DNA of 64,000 nucleotides from contig LLEY01000221.1 of the NCBI GenBank assembly GCA_001414485.1, forward strand, positions 1 to 64,000, in the 5' to 3' direction. Shown piece after piece: positions 1 to 12,052 of this stretch. The stretch is from Calycina herbarum. Taxonomy: Eukaryota > Ascomycota > Leotiomycetes > Helotiales > Pezizellaceae. Position 1 is the first letter of the stretch, and each line of letters opens with the position of its first letter. Under the pieces are notes generated by a model. The model saw only the letters and a list, made by a program, of their open reading frames with translations. It was not told the DNA's origin and searched no databases. The position numbers were made by a program, and so were the translations under genes.

Positions 1-199
1 ATAAATTAGCCTCAGTCTTACATTTTATAACTTTTATATTTATATAGTAATGAAATCAAAGTTTTAATTTTGAAATTTTTAATCAACAATTCGTAAAGAT
101 ATTAAAATGTCAAAATCGCGATTTTAGGTGTGTTTTCAGTTGGCCGGTTCGCTTGTTTAGCCGGTTCGCTATACATGCACGTTAGAGAGAATAGAATAG

Positions 200-410
200 T
201 TATGTCTAAGTATTTATAAGGCTTATAAAGCTTAATATTAGTAATTATATATATTAATAATATATATTTATTATTATATAACCCATGGTTAATTAATTAA
301 GGCTTAAAATAAAGAAGTTACGTTGTAAAAAGACTGCTTAGAAAGTCTCGCTTAAGCTCCGGAGCGACGGAACGCCACTCCGACGCCACTCCTACTTGGG
401 TAAGAAATAT
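200..410 (+). repeat. Second, degraded copy of the hAT-like repeat family
   Basis: An AT-rich core (TATTTATAAGGCTTATAAAG, then runs of TA/TTA) is followed by AAAGAAGTTACG, CTCGCTTAAGCTCC and GGAACGCCACTCCG. The same blocks, in the same order, occur on the opposite strand inside the 480-bp element at 26607-27086. The ends are not clear here and I could not identify a target-site duplication, so the borders are approximate. The shared order of blocks is seen directly; membership of one family is inferred. Confidence 0.7.
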
Positions 411-460
411 TTGAAGTTCCATCCACCATTTTGAAAGAGCCGGTGTACTAACGTAACCTA

Positions 461-969
461 GTGCTACCAAACTACAAGGAACTAGACGAAAACAAAGTCC
501 AACACATGGTCAAAAAGTTTGGGAAAATCAATCTGCAAAACGTAGATCAGCTAGTCGAGAGAAGGGCTGCAAAAATCGGGGAATTCAACAGGATGCATGA
601 AACACTAGGTGACCAAGAGTCATTGAAATGGACACTTGAATGGCCCCTTGAAGAGAGGCCGGATTACGCTCAATGGAAGCAGCTGGCATTATGTGACCTT
701 GCGAAGCGGCCTGAGATGACCGCCGACGGTTTGGATTACTTGCAATTTGTTGAAAAAGTCGAGCCGGAGAGAAAGAAGGAACATGAATAGATTATTGCTC
801 AAAGGGCATACCTGGCGCGCTTGGAGGCTAGTTTAAGAACAAATATCCAAATGATGATTATTTGTTAGGATTCGAAGACTGGAAAAGGGAGCAGCTGGCG
901 AAGGAGAAGAAGAAGGGAGTTTTGGCCCACGCCTGGCTTTTTATAACAAGCGGCACTGGTAAAAAGTGA
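461..969 (+). pseudogene. Broken gene relic, unknown acidic/charged fungal protein
   Basis: An open stretch of about 109 codons follows a good 3' splice signal (TACTAAC branch-like motif, then CCTAG, at about 445-461), so it looks like an internal exon. It ends in TAG at 788-790, but the same frame continues with coding-like sequence (IIAQRAYLARLEAS). A one-base shift near 835 then opens NKYPNDDYLLGFEDWKREQL and later HAWLFITSGTGKK before a stop near 967. The composition is charged and helical (many K, E, R, L). No family recognised. The 5' exon is missing and the hAT-like repeat lies just upstream, so the gene may have been cut by repeat insertion (inference). The TAG would be explained by one CAG to TAG change. 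Confidence 0.5.
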
Positions 970-1785
970 TGTTTCCTGATTCGGTGATTGCTCCGGGTGC
1001 TTTTTTCTATTACTTGAGCAAAAATTAAATCCGAGTTCCAGTCAAAATAACCTCAATTGTTTGTGAGACGATGGGAGCGCTGTGTATCTATATATATATA
1101 TATACATGAAGTCGATCTATAGCTCACCAGGAGTATCTCGGAGTAGTCAAGAGTCACTCTACTTGGGGTGACTTTGAGTAACTTTGAGTAATAAAGTAAT
1201 TTATAATTGACTAATCATTTTTCTAGAAGTACTCTATACATTTGCGATATAGATTATCTATTCTAAACTCTTTACTTCATTGAATTATTCTATATACTCT
1301 CGGATCAAAAGACCATTCTATAGATACGTACTAAGAATGATATGTAGTTAAAGAATTCTAAACTTTATATAATTAACTTGATTGATTACTCTAGATATTC
1401 TCGAATATTTGAATATGATATCATCTACAGTGACAGAGTTCTAAACTTTGTTTGACCAACTTGGTTATTCTAAAAATGATATAATAATATCAAAATACTT
1501 GAGGTTGATAGACTAAAGTACATCATAGTACTACAAAGTACTACAAAGTATGACTATAATGGTCAATTCTGCAAATAGTGAACAAAGTATACCATTTTCA
1601 CAATGACAAAGATTCATGGATGTGATGTATGCTAGATGTTTCCTCGCAGAATTATAAAATCTTCTATTCTAGAATCCTAAGGTACACTTCTCAATCCATG
1701 GCCAATCCTCTCCTAACCGTTCATCCTCGCTGCCTCGCATCAACAATTCTGACCTTGGGTATTTTCCAATTTAAATAAATGTCCG
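970..1785. other. AT-rich intergenic DNA with an (AT)n microsatellite
   Basis: No credible gene. A short TA microsatellite lies at about 1085-1105, GAGTA-type short repeats at about 1130-1195, and a CAAAGTACTA duplication near 1530-1550. The high AT content resembles decayed repeat DNA. Confidence 0.5.
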
Positions 1786-2938
1786 CTAACTCGAGTAATT
1801 CCTTCCGTTCTTCGGCATAAACCACTTTGTCCTATTCCTGTCAGCTCGGAATCCTTGTTTTCTAGCACTGTGCTCACCTAGTCTAGTTTTCATCCAAAAC
1901 GCGGTATCCTTCTTATGTATCTCCAGATCCTTTATCACGCATCCGAGCATTTCCTCCCAACTATTGGTCAAAGACGCCCATTTAAGTGATGAACGCGACG
2001 TGCGGTAAGCTGCAAGAGGACTTCTCTTTGGAAGTTTCGATGGGCTGGTAAAGATGATGTTTTTCGTAACCGACGCTGGCTGTTCCAATACGATCAAGAT
2101 CTCTTTGATACTGCACCATTGGAATATGTCGTAGGAGGGGGCGAATTTGCCGGAATTCCAGTAGTAATCCCAAGCATCGGCAGAGAAAGCAATGGTGAAT
2201 GTCGGCTGCGGAGTGTTTGACTTCAGAAGGGGTCTTATACAGGGACCGAGAAAACCAATCGGGTGACAGAAGTGACATCGTCCACAGAACAAAAGGCCCC
2301 GACTTGGAGAAGCGGCGTGTCCATTCCCTGCTTCAGTTGTGGGGTTGCTAGTCTGCCAGGTCAACGGCTCCTCCATTCGCGAAGGGCTAAATCCACCTGA
2401 CAACGGAGCTGCCCAAAATGACCAGAGTATGTCATTTTCAGGTGTGAAGAAAGTTCACTCATATACTTTGGGATCAACATCGAAGCCCGACTTGACACGC
2501 ACAAAGTAATGTTGTCAAAGAGAGAGAGCTACAGCTCTTGCTTCCTTACAAGTGAGCATAATAACCTTGAATCTGTCGCGAATAATTGTTTGGCCACTAA
2601 GTAAGTGTATCTGAGGGGCGTGACAGGCAGCTGCCCAGATCATACTATCCAATAATTAGCGAGTACATGAGAGTTGAAATAAATCAAACTTACTCGCGCA
2701 GCTCCTGTGACAGTTGAGGAAACTCTGGAAAGGTTGTGGCTGGATGGGATTCACCATTGTGTGTTTTGTTTGCGGCACCAGACAATTGAAGGCGTACTAC
2801 TTTTCGTTGTTGAGGACGTTGTTGAGGACGATAAATATAGTCTTTCGTTCTGACAGGTTCGTTGGGCGGCTTATGGTATTTGAGGTCTTTGAAGGGATTG
2901 GGGTAGCGCGACAATCCTGAGGGCGTTGTGGGATCCAT
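1786..2938 (-). pseudogene. 2EXR-domain protein gene with two internal TGA codons
   Basis: Exon 1 (2938-2694) ends in FPEFPQLSQELR. A 49-nt intron (2645-2693, GTAAGT...ATAG, GCTAAT branch) joins it to exon 2, which begins DMIWAAACHAP. That gives the FP-x-FPxLxxELRxxIW signature of the 2EXR family, followed by the usual C-K-E-A-R-x-x-AL motif. The frame then meets TGA at 2515-2517 and again at 2455-2457, yet coding-like sequence continues (FVRVKSGFDVDPKVYE, then FFTPENDILW, which resembles the 2EXR F-x-P-E-x-D-x-L block) down to 1786. Function of the family is unknown. Either two CGA to TGA changes or sequence errors explain the stops; no intron I can see removes them. Confidence 0.7.
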
Positions 2939-4285
2939 CTTTGCTTTGCTACTCGATGCGTAGCACCACGCGTAGCATACGTATCAGCGTGTTTTTCCAG
3001 GTTGCAAATAGAATGCGATTCGTGTTTGGTTGCGTTTTGGAGTGCAGGTAGTCCGGGGAACCCCTTGAACCCCTGGAACCCCTTGGGTTCTGTTCAGTTG
3101 TTGATGGTCAAGAGGAAGTTTGAGAGGATGGCATGTCAATGACTGTACCGATTACTGATAGTGCGCTAGCCCTAATTTCCGAAGAACAGCCGAGAGTAAA
3201 CAACGCACTCCCTTATTCACCTGTTCCATCACAGGAAGAAGGTTGGAAGAAAGCCTTCTGTAGCATAGGACAAAGTGGTCCTGGTATAATTTACTGCTTT
3301 TGACGGAATTGGCCAAATACTTTACTATAATAAATTGTTAGTTAGTAGGTGTAATTCTAAAGAATGATTTATACTGCTCCAAAGTTCTAAGATTATACTT
3401 AGCTAAGTATTATAACCTCTCAGCCGACTTCAACTCTCTACATCATAATAATAACGTAGTAAAAAATTACAAAAAAAGATAGGATTATAGGGAGCTAGCT
3501 AAGGGTTATTTTAGTTTTGGAATCAACTTCTTTCGATGAGATTTGCAGATAATTCAATTTCCTACAACTTCAAGCAGGGATGAGGGGTTACAATACTTAA
3601 CTGCTGTACCTCCATAAAGTATATAGAGTAACAGATAGATAAATATAAAAATTAGAGAACTAGTAGAGGAAGGTTAGAGACTAAGTATTTGCAGCGTAAC
3701 AATTTTTTTATTTAGAGTTACTTAGTTACTTTGTGGAGGTAGCCATCAAAGACTGTTCTTAAGTAAGTTAAAGAGATAAATTCTACTTATAGATGGCTTT
3801 ACTATACTTTATTACCAAAAAATCCCCGCTTTGTCTACGAAGCAACGTAAATTCTCCCTCACCTCTAAAATTTAAACCGCAAAGGTTTCCTAAATTAATA
3901 GTAGTTTAAAGATTCAAATTAGCAGGTGATCGATTGTGTCTTTCACCAAGCCAAGTATGCCTCCCTTTTGTGAGAGACCCTATAAGTTGCAGTTCAAGTA
4001 ATTAGCCTGGAGTCTAGCACAGTGATTACAAATAACCGAATTCCTTGGTTCCAGAAGAACTGGCTTCAAGAACAACGAGAAATTTTTGGCTCGATTTTGG
4101 TACAACCATATCCTGATATTCTGTGATGTTTTCAATTTTTCCACTTTTATTTTTATTTTTGAACTCAGTTCCCAATTTAGTTGAGAGTCAAGCCAATTGC
4201 CGCCAAGCACCAAAACACCAAGGAAGATAAAAGCAAAGAACGAAGGGAAGTTTCATTAACTCATACAACACACAATACAAAGCTC
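2939..4285. other. Intergenic, no gene seen
   Basis: Probable promoter of the 2EXR relic, then AT-rich DNA from about 3280 to 4200. A short imperfect direct repeat of AACCCCTTGAACCCCTGGAACCCCTTGG type lies at 3058-3087 (shown only as a description of its period). Small open frames in this stretch lack family resemblance or splice context. Confidence 0.4.
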
Positions 4286-5288
4286 TCACTTCCAGGAATA
4301 AGTAAAGTGCTTTGAACCAAAAAGCATATCCCCATGCGCCTCACCCTTAACATCACCACCAGCACCAGCACAAACAAACAGCGGAAATAAATGTTCAGCC
4401 CTACCCTCAGGATGCGCTTGCTTGGCGCCCGTGAAGTCCCTCCAACCTTTCAACTCCTGCTCTCTCTTCTCGCTACTCTCCTGCATCACCGCATTCGTGA
4501 GTTTCTTGCTCCAGTCGTCATTTCGTCTCATGATTTTGTCTCGCTCGTCGTCGCTGTAATCGCGGAGAGAGAACATCAAGCCTAGGTTGTGGAAGGTAGG
4601 CATTCCCGAGCCTATAATCGCTATTCCTTGATCGCGGAGAGGGGCGAGGGCCTTTCCCATGGCGAAGTGTGTAGAAGAATCTTCATCGGGAAGGACGGAG
4701 AGTTGAACGATGGGGATATCGGCTTTGGGGTTGATCAGGGTGAGAGGGACGAACACGCCATGATCCCAGCCTAGTATTTCGATTAGCATTCACTCATCCA
4801 ACAATCCAATGGACTTGTATTCATTTCATACCTCTCTCCAAATCCATCTCCGGCGTAAATCCTGCATCCTGCAACAATCCATAAACTTGCTTCGCAACCT
4901 CTGGACTTCCAGGCGCATTATACTTCAGCTTATAAGTCTCGGGCGGGAACCCTCCATAGTCATAATACAACTTGTGCATCGCCGCAGCGCTGATTGTAGG
5001 GTTTCGCTTGGTCCAATGGGCAGTTACAAGAATGATCGCTTTTGGCGCATTTTCAGTCCCTAGTTGTAAGGTTTTCGGAATCTCTGTAGACATCGACTTG
5101 ATCAACTCGGCGTGGTCAGGATCTCCCAACAAAGGCATCGGTCCACCTCCATGGCAGACTGCAACGACCGGCGCGCGTGCCATCGTGGCGTAGGAAGATG
5201 TTTGGTTCGAGGAGAACAGGTTGAGGGGTTGCTGGAAAAGGCGGGCAGCGGAGAGGAAGGCTGCGGTTGTACGGTTTCGGAGTTGCAT
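4286..5288 (-). CDS. LigB-type extradiol aromatic-ring dioxygenase (4,5-DOPA dioxygenase-like)
   Basis: Two exons, 5288-4832 and 4770-4286, with a 61-nt intron (GTATGA...CTAG), give 313 residues. Members of this family are metal-dependent and cleave catechol-type rings, for example DOPA. Seen motifs are CHGGGP (residues about 45-50), TAHW, GWDHGVFVPL across the splice junction, and GSGMPTFHNL, which carry the expected metal-binding and catalytic histidines. The first 35 or so residues are rich in R, S, A and F and have no acidic residues, like a mitochondrial presequence. An internal Met (MARAP) at about residue 36 is an alternative cytosolic start. Substrate unknown. The family call is firm; localisation is inference. 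Confidence 0.88.
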
Positions 5289-6076
5289 GAAGACGAATTA
5301 TGGGGTAGAGAGAGGGAGGATCTTATAGGAAACATGTAAATAGACTTACCGTTACCAAAGGGAAACTGTTTTGTACTTCGGACTTCTGTCGTTGTCCCAC
5401 CCGGTAAGAGGCATCTAAGGTTTTGGAGGCGGCGGGATTCCGCTAGTACAAATAGTCAGCATTGGAAATTGGTTGGTCAACCAGAATCGTAAAGGCCCAC
5501 TTTTATTAATTGGTAGCGGCTCCCTCGAGGCTCCCACTTGGCGACATTCCCCAACAAGTAATATACACAGCATTGACCAGGTAAAACTTACGAGTATATC
5601 TCTTATAAGACACACCAGGGCTCCAAAAGGCTAGCTTGGAACAGCCACTTCGTAAACGTTAAACGAACGGTTCGTAAAAGGTTGACAGATTCACAATCAC
5701 TTGACCGACCTGAACAAGAAAGTAAAACACGACTTCAACATATAGAGATTCAAAAGTTCAATTCGTTGCATGCTATTCCACGCCAAGAGCATGCCTGTAC
5801 AAAAGAGAAAGCCAACGGAAAGAAGAGCAAGACTAATCCCGACCCTCCACTCAATCGATTTCATGCCGACAGGGCTAATCATCGAGTCATGATGCATGAT
5901 ACAATCGTCAGTAGGTAGCAGGCAAAAACATACAAAAAAGGACGAGGGAGAAATCCCATTGTGGGAACCATTTCCACCCGAAGAGAGATTTGTCAACTCC
6001 CATTCGCATCTAATTCCCCCACCGCCACTGCTATCTTCCCCAGGATATTGCTCCTCGCAAAAACGCCGAAAGGAAA
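5289..6076. other. Intergenic between the dioxygenase and ncs1, no gene seen
   Basis: Contains the promoter of the dioxygenase (reading left) and the 3' region of ncs1. Open frames here overlap each other on both strands and show no family resemblance. Confidence 0.4.
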
Positions 6077-7196
6077 TCAGACAAGGCCGTCGTATAAGGA
6101 AAGTGCGGAGACAATCGTTTCATCGCGCTTGCTTCCCTCCTTGAACTCCTCCATATCTAAGCTTCCATTCTCGTCCTTGTCCATCATCCGGAAAATCTTT
6201 CGTACTCGCTTCTCGGGGGTGTCTTCGTCCGCAGGTAGCTTGACCATTGAACCAACCTTGTATAAAGTTAGCACTTAACCACTAGAGCAAAATCGTAAAT
6301 CGCAGCCGACATACCATCTTGTAAATAGCCTCAACGATTGCCAACATTTCATCATAACTGATCTTTCCATCGCCATCAATATCGTATAGCTGGAATGCCC
6401 AGTCCAACTTGTCTTCCATCTTTCCTCGGCTAGTAACACTCAGCGCGCAAATGAACTCCTTGAAATCGATTGAACCGGATTTATCTGAGTCGAAGACGTT
6501 GAAGACATAATCTGCGAATGACGAGGGATCTCCAAAGGGAAAGAATTGCCTATAAATCTTCTGAAATTCCTCCTTGGTGAGCATGCCGGACGGACAATCT
6601 TTGAGGAAGCCTGGAATTTGTTAAAATAAAGCCATAGAGAGCAAAGAGGAGCACGTGCCCTTGTACCATTGCTGAAGCTCCTTCTTATCAAAGTGAGTTG
6701 ATCGCTGCAGTTCACCGAGTTGCTCCTGGGAGAGCTTGGATTGACTGGATTAGGATGTTAGCAATGTGTCTGGCGCAATATAATAAGCATGCGACAAAAG
6801 GCGCACTCAAGTCCAAGCTGGTGGTTTGGTAGTAGAAGCCGCTTTGACGAGCGGTAGTGTGTTGGAAATGTTGGAGGTAAAGGTACGGTCTCAGAAAAGG
6901 CGACCGGGCATATTTTCAGCATGGCGAGTAGTCATAGGCTGGTCACCATCGCCATAGAACCTGGTAATGAGGGGCTGTTTTAAACTCGGATGGACAGGGA
7001 ATTTTGGCGATCGCATCGTGATTGTTGTTCCCGCATTGCCCGCTAATACCTCTGGTTGTTGGAATCGCAAATAGCGGGCGATCTGCGACGGACTTCTCGT
7101 TGTGTGGAGGCGAGTCGAATGCCTGTTGTCGTTGCGCTCTTCCACCAGCCTCGCGGGTATCGAGTAAAAGAAGATCGTAACTTACGACTTTCCCAT
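6077..7196 (-). CDS. ncs1: Neuronal calcium sensor 1 (frequenin) orthologue
   Basis: Four exons (7196-7186, 6744-6659, 6610-6315, 6256-6077) give 190 residues, the usual length of NCS-1. The protein starts MGKS, an N-myristoylation signal used for Ca-dependent membrane binding. The first EF-hand is degenerate, as in the family. Three canonical loops follow: [12 protein letters not shown] (about 73-84), [12 protein letters not shown] (about 109-120) and [12 protein letters not shown] (about 157-168). NCS-1 proteins bind and regulate phosphatidylinositol 4-kinase and affect Ca tolerance and growth in fungi. The first intron is long (441 nt), and intron 2 (6611-6658) appears to use a GC donor (G|GCACGT...CCAG). 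Very conserved protein; the call is firm. Confidence 0.96.
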
Positions 7197-9690
7197 CTTG
7201 AACTTTCTCTCAACTAGACTTTCCTCAAATACGCCTTATTTGTGCACTGATTTCGTAGGCTCAAAGAATCGGTTGCTGGTAGGCAAATGGTGGGTGATGG
7301 GTTGATGTTGAGGAAGGTCAAGAAGGCGAGGAATCTGGACAAGGCAAAGGTCAGAGACGGCTATTACCAAGGCTTCCGACAAGGCTGGAAGGGACATACC
7401 TGTATGAATCATAGACTCTCTAAGCCGCAGCCCTTTCTTTCTTGCTGCAGTTTGGTCTGTTGATTAGACAATACTGATCGGATATGCAGGTACAGAGGAG
7501 GTCTCCTGGTGGGTCGTGGTGGCTCTGCAAGGCAGCACAGTAGCGGCTTTCTCAGACTACCCAGTTGACGGCGTTGACGGCTACGTCAGGAGCGTAGCTC
7601 TGCGACAATAATGCAGATGCCAGTGTGACTTCTGCAGGGCTGTGTTGTTGCAATTGAGAAGTTGTTTGCGGGAAGTGGGCGCAAGCATCGCGGGGCAACC
7701 TGAAGATGCTCTATGGCAATGACCGAAATGTGGCGATTCAGGCCGCCGTAATAGGGGCGAAGTAAAAATAGTACTCCACCTCCACTAAAATCCACCTCCA
7801 CAACTCACAACCAGGGAAAGAAGACAATCACAAAAACCTCTTTTGCTTTGTTATATTCCATTATAAACACTTCATTAACTACTACATAAAGAGTCTTTGT
7901 ACTCAACTCTGCACTGAATTGTTGTATCTATTTAATCTTGATTTTACAAGCGCTTGGGAAGTCTCGCTAAGTCTTACTCAAGTGGGAACTCGTCTGGTTT
8001 CACTTGCTTCTGATTGGGTTTAGACGCTTACGCATATAAACTGGAGGGGCTGTTTCATGAAGAGCCTCAATGGTTGACCTCAAACACTTTCTCTTTGCAG
8101 TTCATCTGGTTTGTTTGTCTTATTTACTTCCTTGTCAATTTATTTTCCAATTTATGACAAAATCTTATAGGGCTGATGTTTCATCTGCTCAACATACTTA
8201 TCTCAGGCACAGCACCCCACCAACCTCGTATTTCCAACCACAGATAAAGAGCAACGGCAATCTCCCAGATTTCGTGACAAGTAAGGATGTCTACGGAGTC
8301 CTTATAAGATTGCCCGCCATACTACCATGTATCTTAATTGGACCTTCTATCACTAGAGCTCAAAGTACTGCACTCAATGAAGCACAGCTAGCAATAACTG
8401 ATTCAAAGTTGAACAGGCAGGGCCTCACGATGACTAGTTGCTTGGATAGCCAATACATAGCATTATTATTTTGGTAATTTTGAAATAGAGTATGTCTTTC
8501 TACATGCACCATGAATTCTTGCACCCCTGGTGCTGCTGGCCCCATTACATCTCAAGTTGGAATAATATCATAGATATACCACCCCACCACATAGTGCACA
8601 TCAATTGAATCCCAGCAAATTCTACCTATCAATAAGTTCAAAAAGCAATCCAAACCAACACGGCTCTTGAATATTTTTCCAACAGGACCTCTTCAGGCCA
8701 GTCCGCTTGTTCTTCTAGAGATGGCCCACATTCTATATAAGAGAGTTGGAAGAGCTCGGCTTATGGATAACATAGAGTCAAGACGGGTTGATATAAGAAA
8801 GCGATATATCTCGATTATATAAGTTTGAAATCTTAGAGTATAGTAGATAGTAATAGTACTAAATAGTAAGTCGATATACTTTTCTTATAATATTAGAATT
8901 AACTAATTCTATATATCTACTAAAATTACTACAAAATACACCTGAGCTAAAAGCTCTATTTGACTAAGTTGTTCTTAACTTTCTTACATACCTAGTTCTA
9001 TATCCTTTAATTCCTCTTATAAATCTCAGAACTTTATTTAAGTAACTTTCTTAATCTAAAGCTTCTTGAACAACGTAGTTTAGTAGTTGATACTACTATA
9101 CCTACTACTTATTACTATTGATTATTAATCAATTCCGTGAATAATATATACTAGAGCGATGGCGTTTGAACTCTTCGGGGGGGGTTTTTTGGATTGAAAA
9201 TCCGTCTATATTTCATCTAGTGCTAGAAGTTATGGGTCTTTTCGTAAACGATGAGAAAATCCTAAAAGAAAATCAAGTCCTGTTAATTGCTTCCAATATT
9301 TTTAGCCTCTTTGTAACCTGACTTGGAAATTTGTATATTAGGCACTTGTCTATTTTAGAATTTTGCGAACTTTTCTGGAAGAACAAAAATAAACATAATC
9401 ATCTAAGCTGTTCAGAATAAGGTTAACTGAAATCCAAGCCAGCTGTGGGAAACTTTTACTCCAAGAATACAATCAGGTCTCCATTTTAGGATAAACTTGT
9501 CCAACAGATTGTACTACATCCAAGTGAAGGAGATGTTGTGCTGAAGAGTTTTGAGCCTGCATGGGGTCTGTCACCTTTCGCGATCAACGCTAGTCCCAAT
9601 ATAGAAGAATAACCTTGTTCGGAAGATCGCGATGCAAGAACTCTTTTACAGACCTGCAGCTTCCACAAACAACACCCACAACCCTTCACG
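7197..9690. other. Long intergenic region, no supported gene
   Basis: The left part (7197 to about 7850) is the likely 5' leader and promoter of ncs1. From about 7850 onward the DNA becomes AT-rich, most strongly at 8780-9170, and looks like decayed repeat. A run of eight or more G lies near 9178. The open frame at 8070-8477 has no family resemblance and unusual composition. Confidence 0.4.
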
Positions 9691-10672
9691 ATGAACGAAA
9701 TCGTTGATAAACGCTTCGAACGGGTAGAGAAGGCTCTCGCGACTCTTGTTCAATCGCTTTCAACCTATAATCCCTCGACTACGCATGCCAATGACCTTGT
9801 CGCAGCCGACAAGGAGCTCAGTCAAGGGCTGGAGCAAGGTTCATAAAACTGCTCCCACCACCATTTTGAGTCTCTCCTAACTCTCTTTAGTCTCCAAACA
9901 CCAAGCCAACTATGCCAGAATACAGGCCCTCCGTGCCACATCCGAGCAACTCGATTCCCAAATCCGCGAAACTCTGATTCTCCTCACCACCACTCGCCAA
10001 GAGCTACTCGCAACATCATCTGCCAGCTTCTCCTCATCTGCCAACACCGTCTCATACTCCGACCTTCTTTCTTATGCGCGCCGAATAAGCAAGTTTACGC
10101 TTCCAAGCACATATAGAGAAGGGGAAATCAAGAGCAACACGGATACTGGGGAAGCGGCCACCAATACACCCAAGGAGCCAGGCTCCCAAATCCACACAAA
10201 TGGAAACTCCACTCCGGTCGCGCCTCTGAATGGCGTTGATACTCAAATGACCATTGGAACACCCTCATTTGGCGACAATACGGCTGCAGCCACTCAATCA
10301 ACAGAGCCACTTTCGCAGACGGCTTTGCCCACCGAATGGACACAGTACATTAATGCGCCTGGAGAGGCACCGTTTGTTCCGTGGCCGTCAGAGGATATTA
10401 TCAGAAAAGGCGCGCTGGCTAGTATTGAAATTTTGGTTAACAAAGGAATTGATCCTGCCACATTCGATCCGGAGAAGAGCGCAGAGCTGGAGGCTGAACG
10501 GCAGAGAATTCAAGCGGAGGAAGCAGAGAAGCAAAGAGAAAAGCTGGAACGAGAGGAGGAGGAGCGACGTAAGATTATGGAAAGGAGAATGAGTTCCAGT
10601 GCTGGTCTCCAGAGACCCCAAGAGAAGACCGCCTTCCAGCTCGAGACTTTCGATGATGACGATGAGGATTGA
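9691..10672 (+). CDS. MED4: Mediator of RNA polymerase II transcription subunit 4
   Basis: Exons 9691-9838 and 9891-10672, with a 52-nt intron (CTAAC branch, TTTAG acceptor), give 309 residues. Exon 1 begins MNEIVDKRFERVEKAL, a helical N-terminus. The middle has the Med4 helical core (AADKELSQGLEQ, ANYARIQALR, TTTRQELL, SYSDLLSYARRISKFT). Near residues 210-230 the WPSEDIIRKGALASI block is the characteristic end of the Med4 domain. The C-terminus is a charged coiled coil rich in E and R, ending in an acidic DDDDED tail. Med4 is a core middle-module subunit linking Mediator to RNA polymerase II in the nucleus. Call firm from the motif set. Confidence 0.93.
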
Positions 10673-11239
10673 TCTTTTCTTGCCATGCGTTTAGGAAGGT
10701 CAGGTACATTACCAAAAATAGGAAAATTATATATAAGTCCATCATGATATTTTCTTCAGAAGCATTTATTTTAGGCACAATTTGGTCAATTCCCGACAAT
10801 ATCAAATAAGTTTCCACTTTCGTAACCAAGCGTTTACGATGTTGTGTTGCAAGGTGGTGGTAGCAGTGGGGGAATTTCTTATAGCTTACTCGACTTAGCT
10901 TACTGGTGGTGGCTTGCTCGAAGAGAAGATATCAATGCTCCCAGCCTCCTGGAATAATCAACTCCGATTATCGGAGGAGACTTGAACCTCTTCAATTTCA
11001 GCAGACTTGGTCGACACCCAAGCATCTCACAATGGACCGCCTATATTGTTTCATCAATTTGAGGTAAATGTGTGAAAGCCATCTTAAATTCTTCTACAGA
11101 GAGGACCATGTCTAGCTAAAGCCTACATAGAACACCAAGTCTCATCAACTCGAAATCCCACCACGATATTCGCTACCGCCGTCACCTCCAGTCACGCGGT
11201 TGAGCCGCCAGCCTCACCATTCCGTCCCATAACCGTCTT
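10673..11239. other. Intergenic between MED4 and the next gene, no gene seen
   Basis: Two convergent 3' ends (MED4 from the left, the 270-residue protein from the right) share this gap. Nothing further supported. Confidence 0.4.
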
Positions 11240-12052
11240 TCATTTACCAGAGTGATCCTTGATTCTCTCGTCCGCGATTTCTTCTTGAGATTTGCTAATT
11301 CTTTGAATGCGAGGATAGGAGCTTTTTAGTTTTCTCCGGGTCATCTCATAACGGATCGCTTCATCATTTTGACTTCTGGGTAACTTTTTTTCGTCTTCTC
11401 CGGGGTTCCAACTCGCGTAGAGAGATTCTTGCTTTTTTCCTTCCTTCTTCTTTTCCTGTTTTAGTTCAGCTGACGACGTATGAACTTTCTTGTCCTCTTT
11501 CTCTGAAATATTCAAACTAATTATCGACATCTCAAAATGGGTGGTTTCTTCTCCGCGACCGGTGCTGGTGCTTCCACTTGCATAGAGAAGTTCGCTTTGC
11601 CACTCCTCGCTCTCATATCCTTCTTCATCATCTCCTTCATACCCCGCGTTACTAGGCCGTTTATGTTTCTCGGCTTGTACCTCGCTTGATTCACCCCTAT
11701 GGATTTCCGCGTGGTGGCATACCCGAGAACTCCTCTGCGAATAAAGTGGTGAGGCTGGATCGCGCCGAGCATTTTCCAGCTGTATGTGATACCACGGGGA
11801 CCTGTTCGCGTAGGCGATAGCTTCGTTACTTAATTTTTCTGGATGTTCCAGCCATGGCGGGAGTTGGCTCAAGGGGTCGAAATTCAAAAGAGGTCGTTGG
11901 CCTTTCCGTATTTGTGCTTGTAGGCGTTCTTTGTATTCGTCATAGCAGCCGCGAGGGTGGGAGTCGCTTTTGTCCATTTTTGTTTTGTTGTATCCTGGGG
12001 GTGATATAGATTTTGAACTTTTGAATTGTTTGGGTGGAAGTTTCTGGGCCAT
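11240..12052 (-). CDS. Hypothetical low-complexity charged protein (270 residues)
   Basis: Single uninterrupted frame starting MAQKLPPKQFKSSKS and ending DERIKDHSGK. The N-terminal third has a compact, possibly folded segment (LNFDPLSQLPPWLEHPEKL, then SPWYHIQLENARRDP). The rest is hydrophilic and probably disordered, with an acidic patch (EGDDEEGYESEEW) and a Lys/Glu-rich stretch (EKEDKK, KQEKKKEGKKQE). No signal peptide or membrane segment. I do not recognise the family. Evidence for a real gene is frame length and composition only. Confidence 0.55.
   Translation of the reverse strand: MAQKLPPKQFKSSKSISPPGYNKTKMDKSDSHPRGCYDEYKERLQAQIRKGQRPLLNFDPLSQLPPWLEHPEKLSNEAIAYANRSPWYHIQLENARRDPASPLYSQRSSRVCHHAEIHRGESSEVQAEKHKRPSNAGYEGDDEEGYESEEWQSELLYASGSTSTGRGEETTHFEMSIISLNISEKEDKKVHTSSAELKQEKKKEGKKQESLYASWNPGEDEKKLPRSQNDEAIRYEMTRRKLKSSYPRIQRISKSQEEIADERIKDHSGK

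Noticed and set aside
8070..8477. 135-codon open frame
   Set aside because: No family features, odd composition, no splice context, and AT-rich surroundings.
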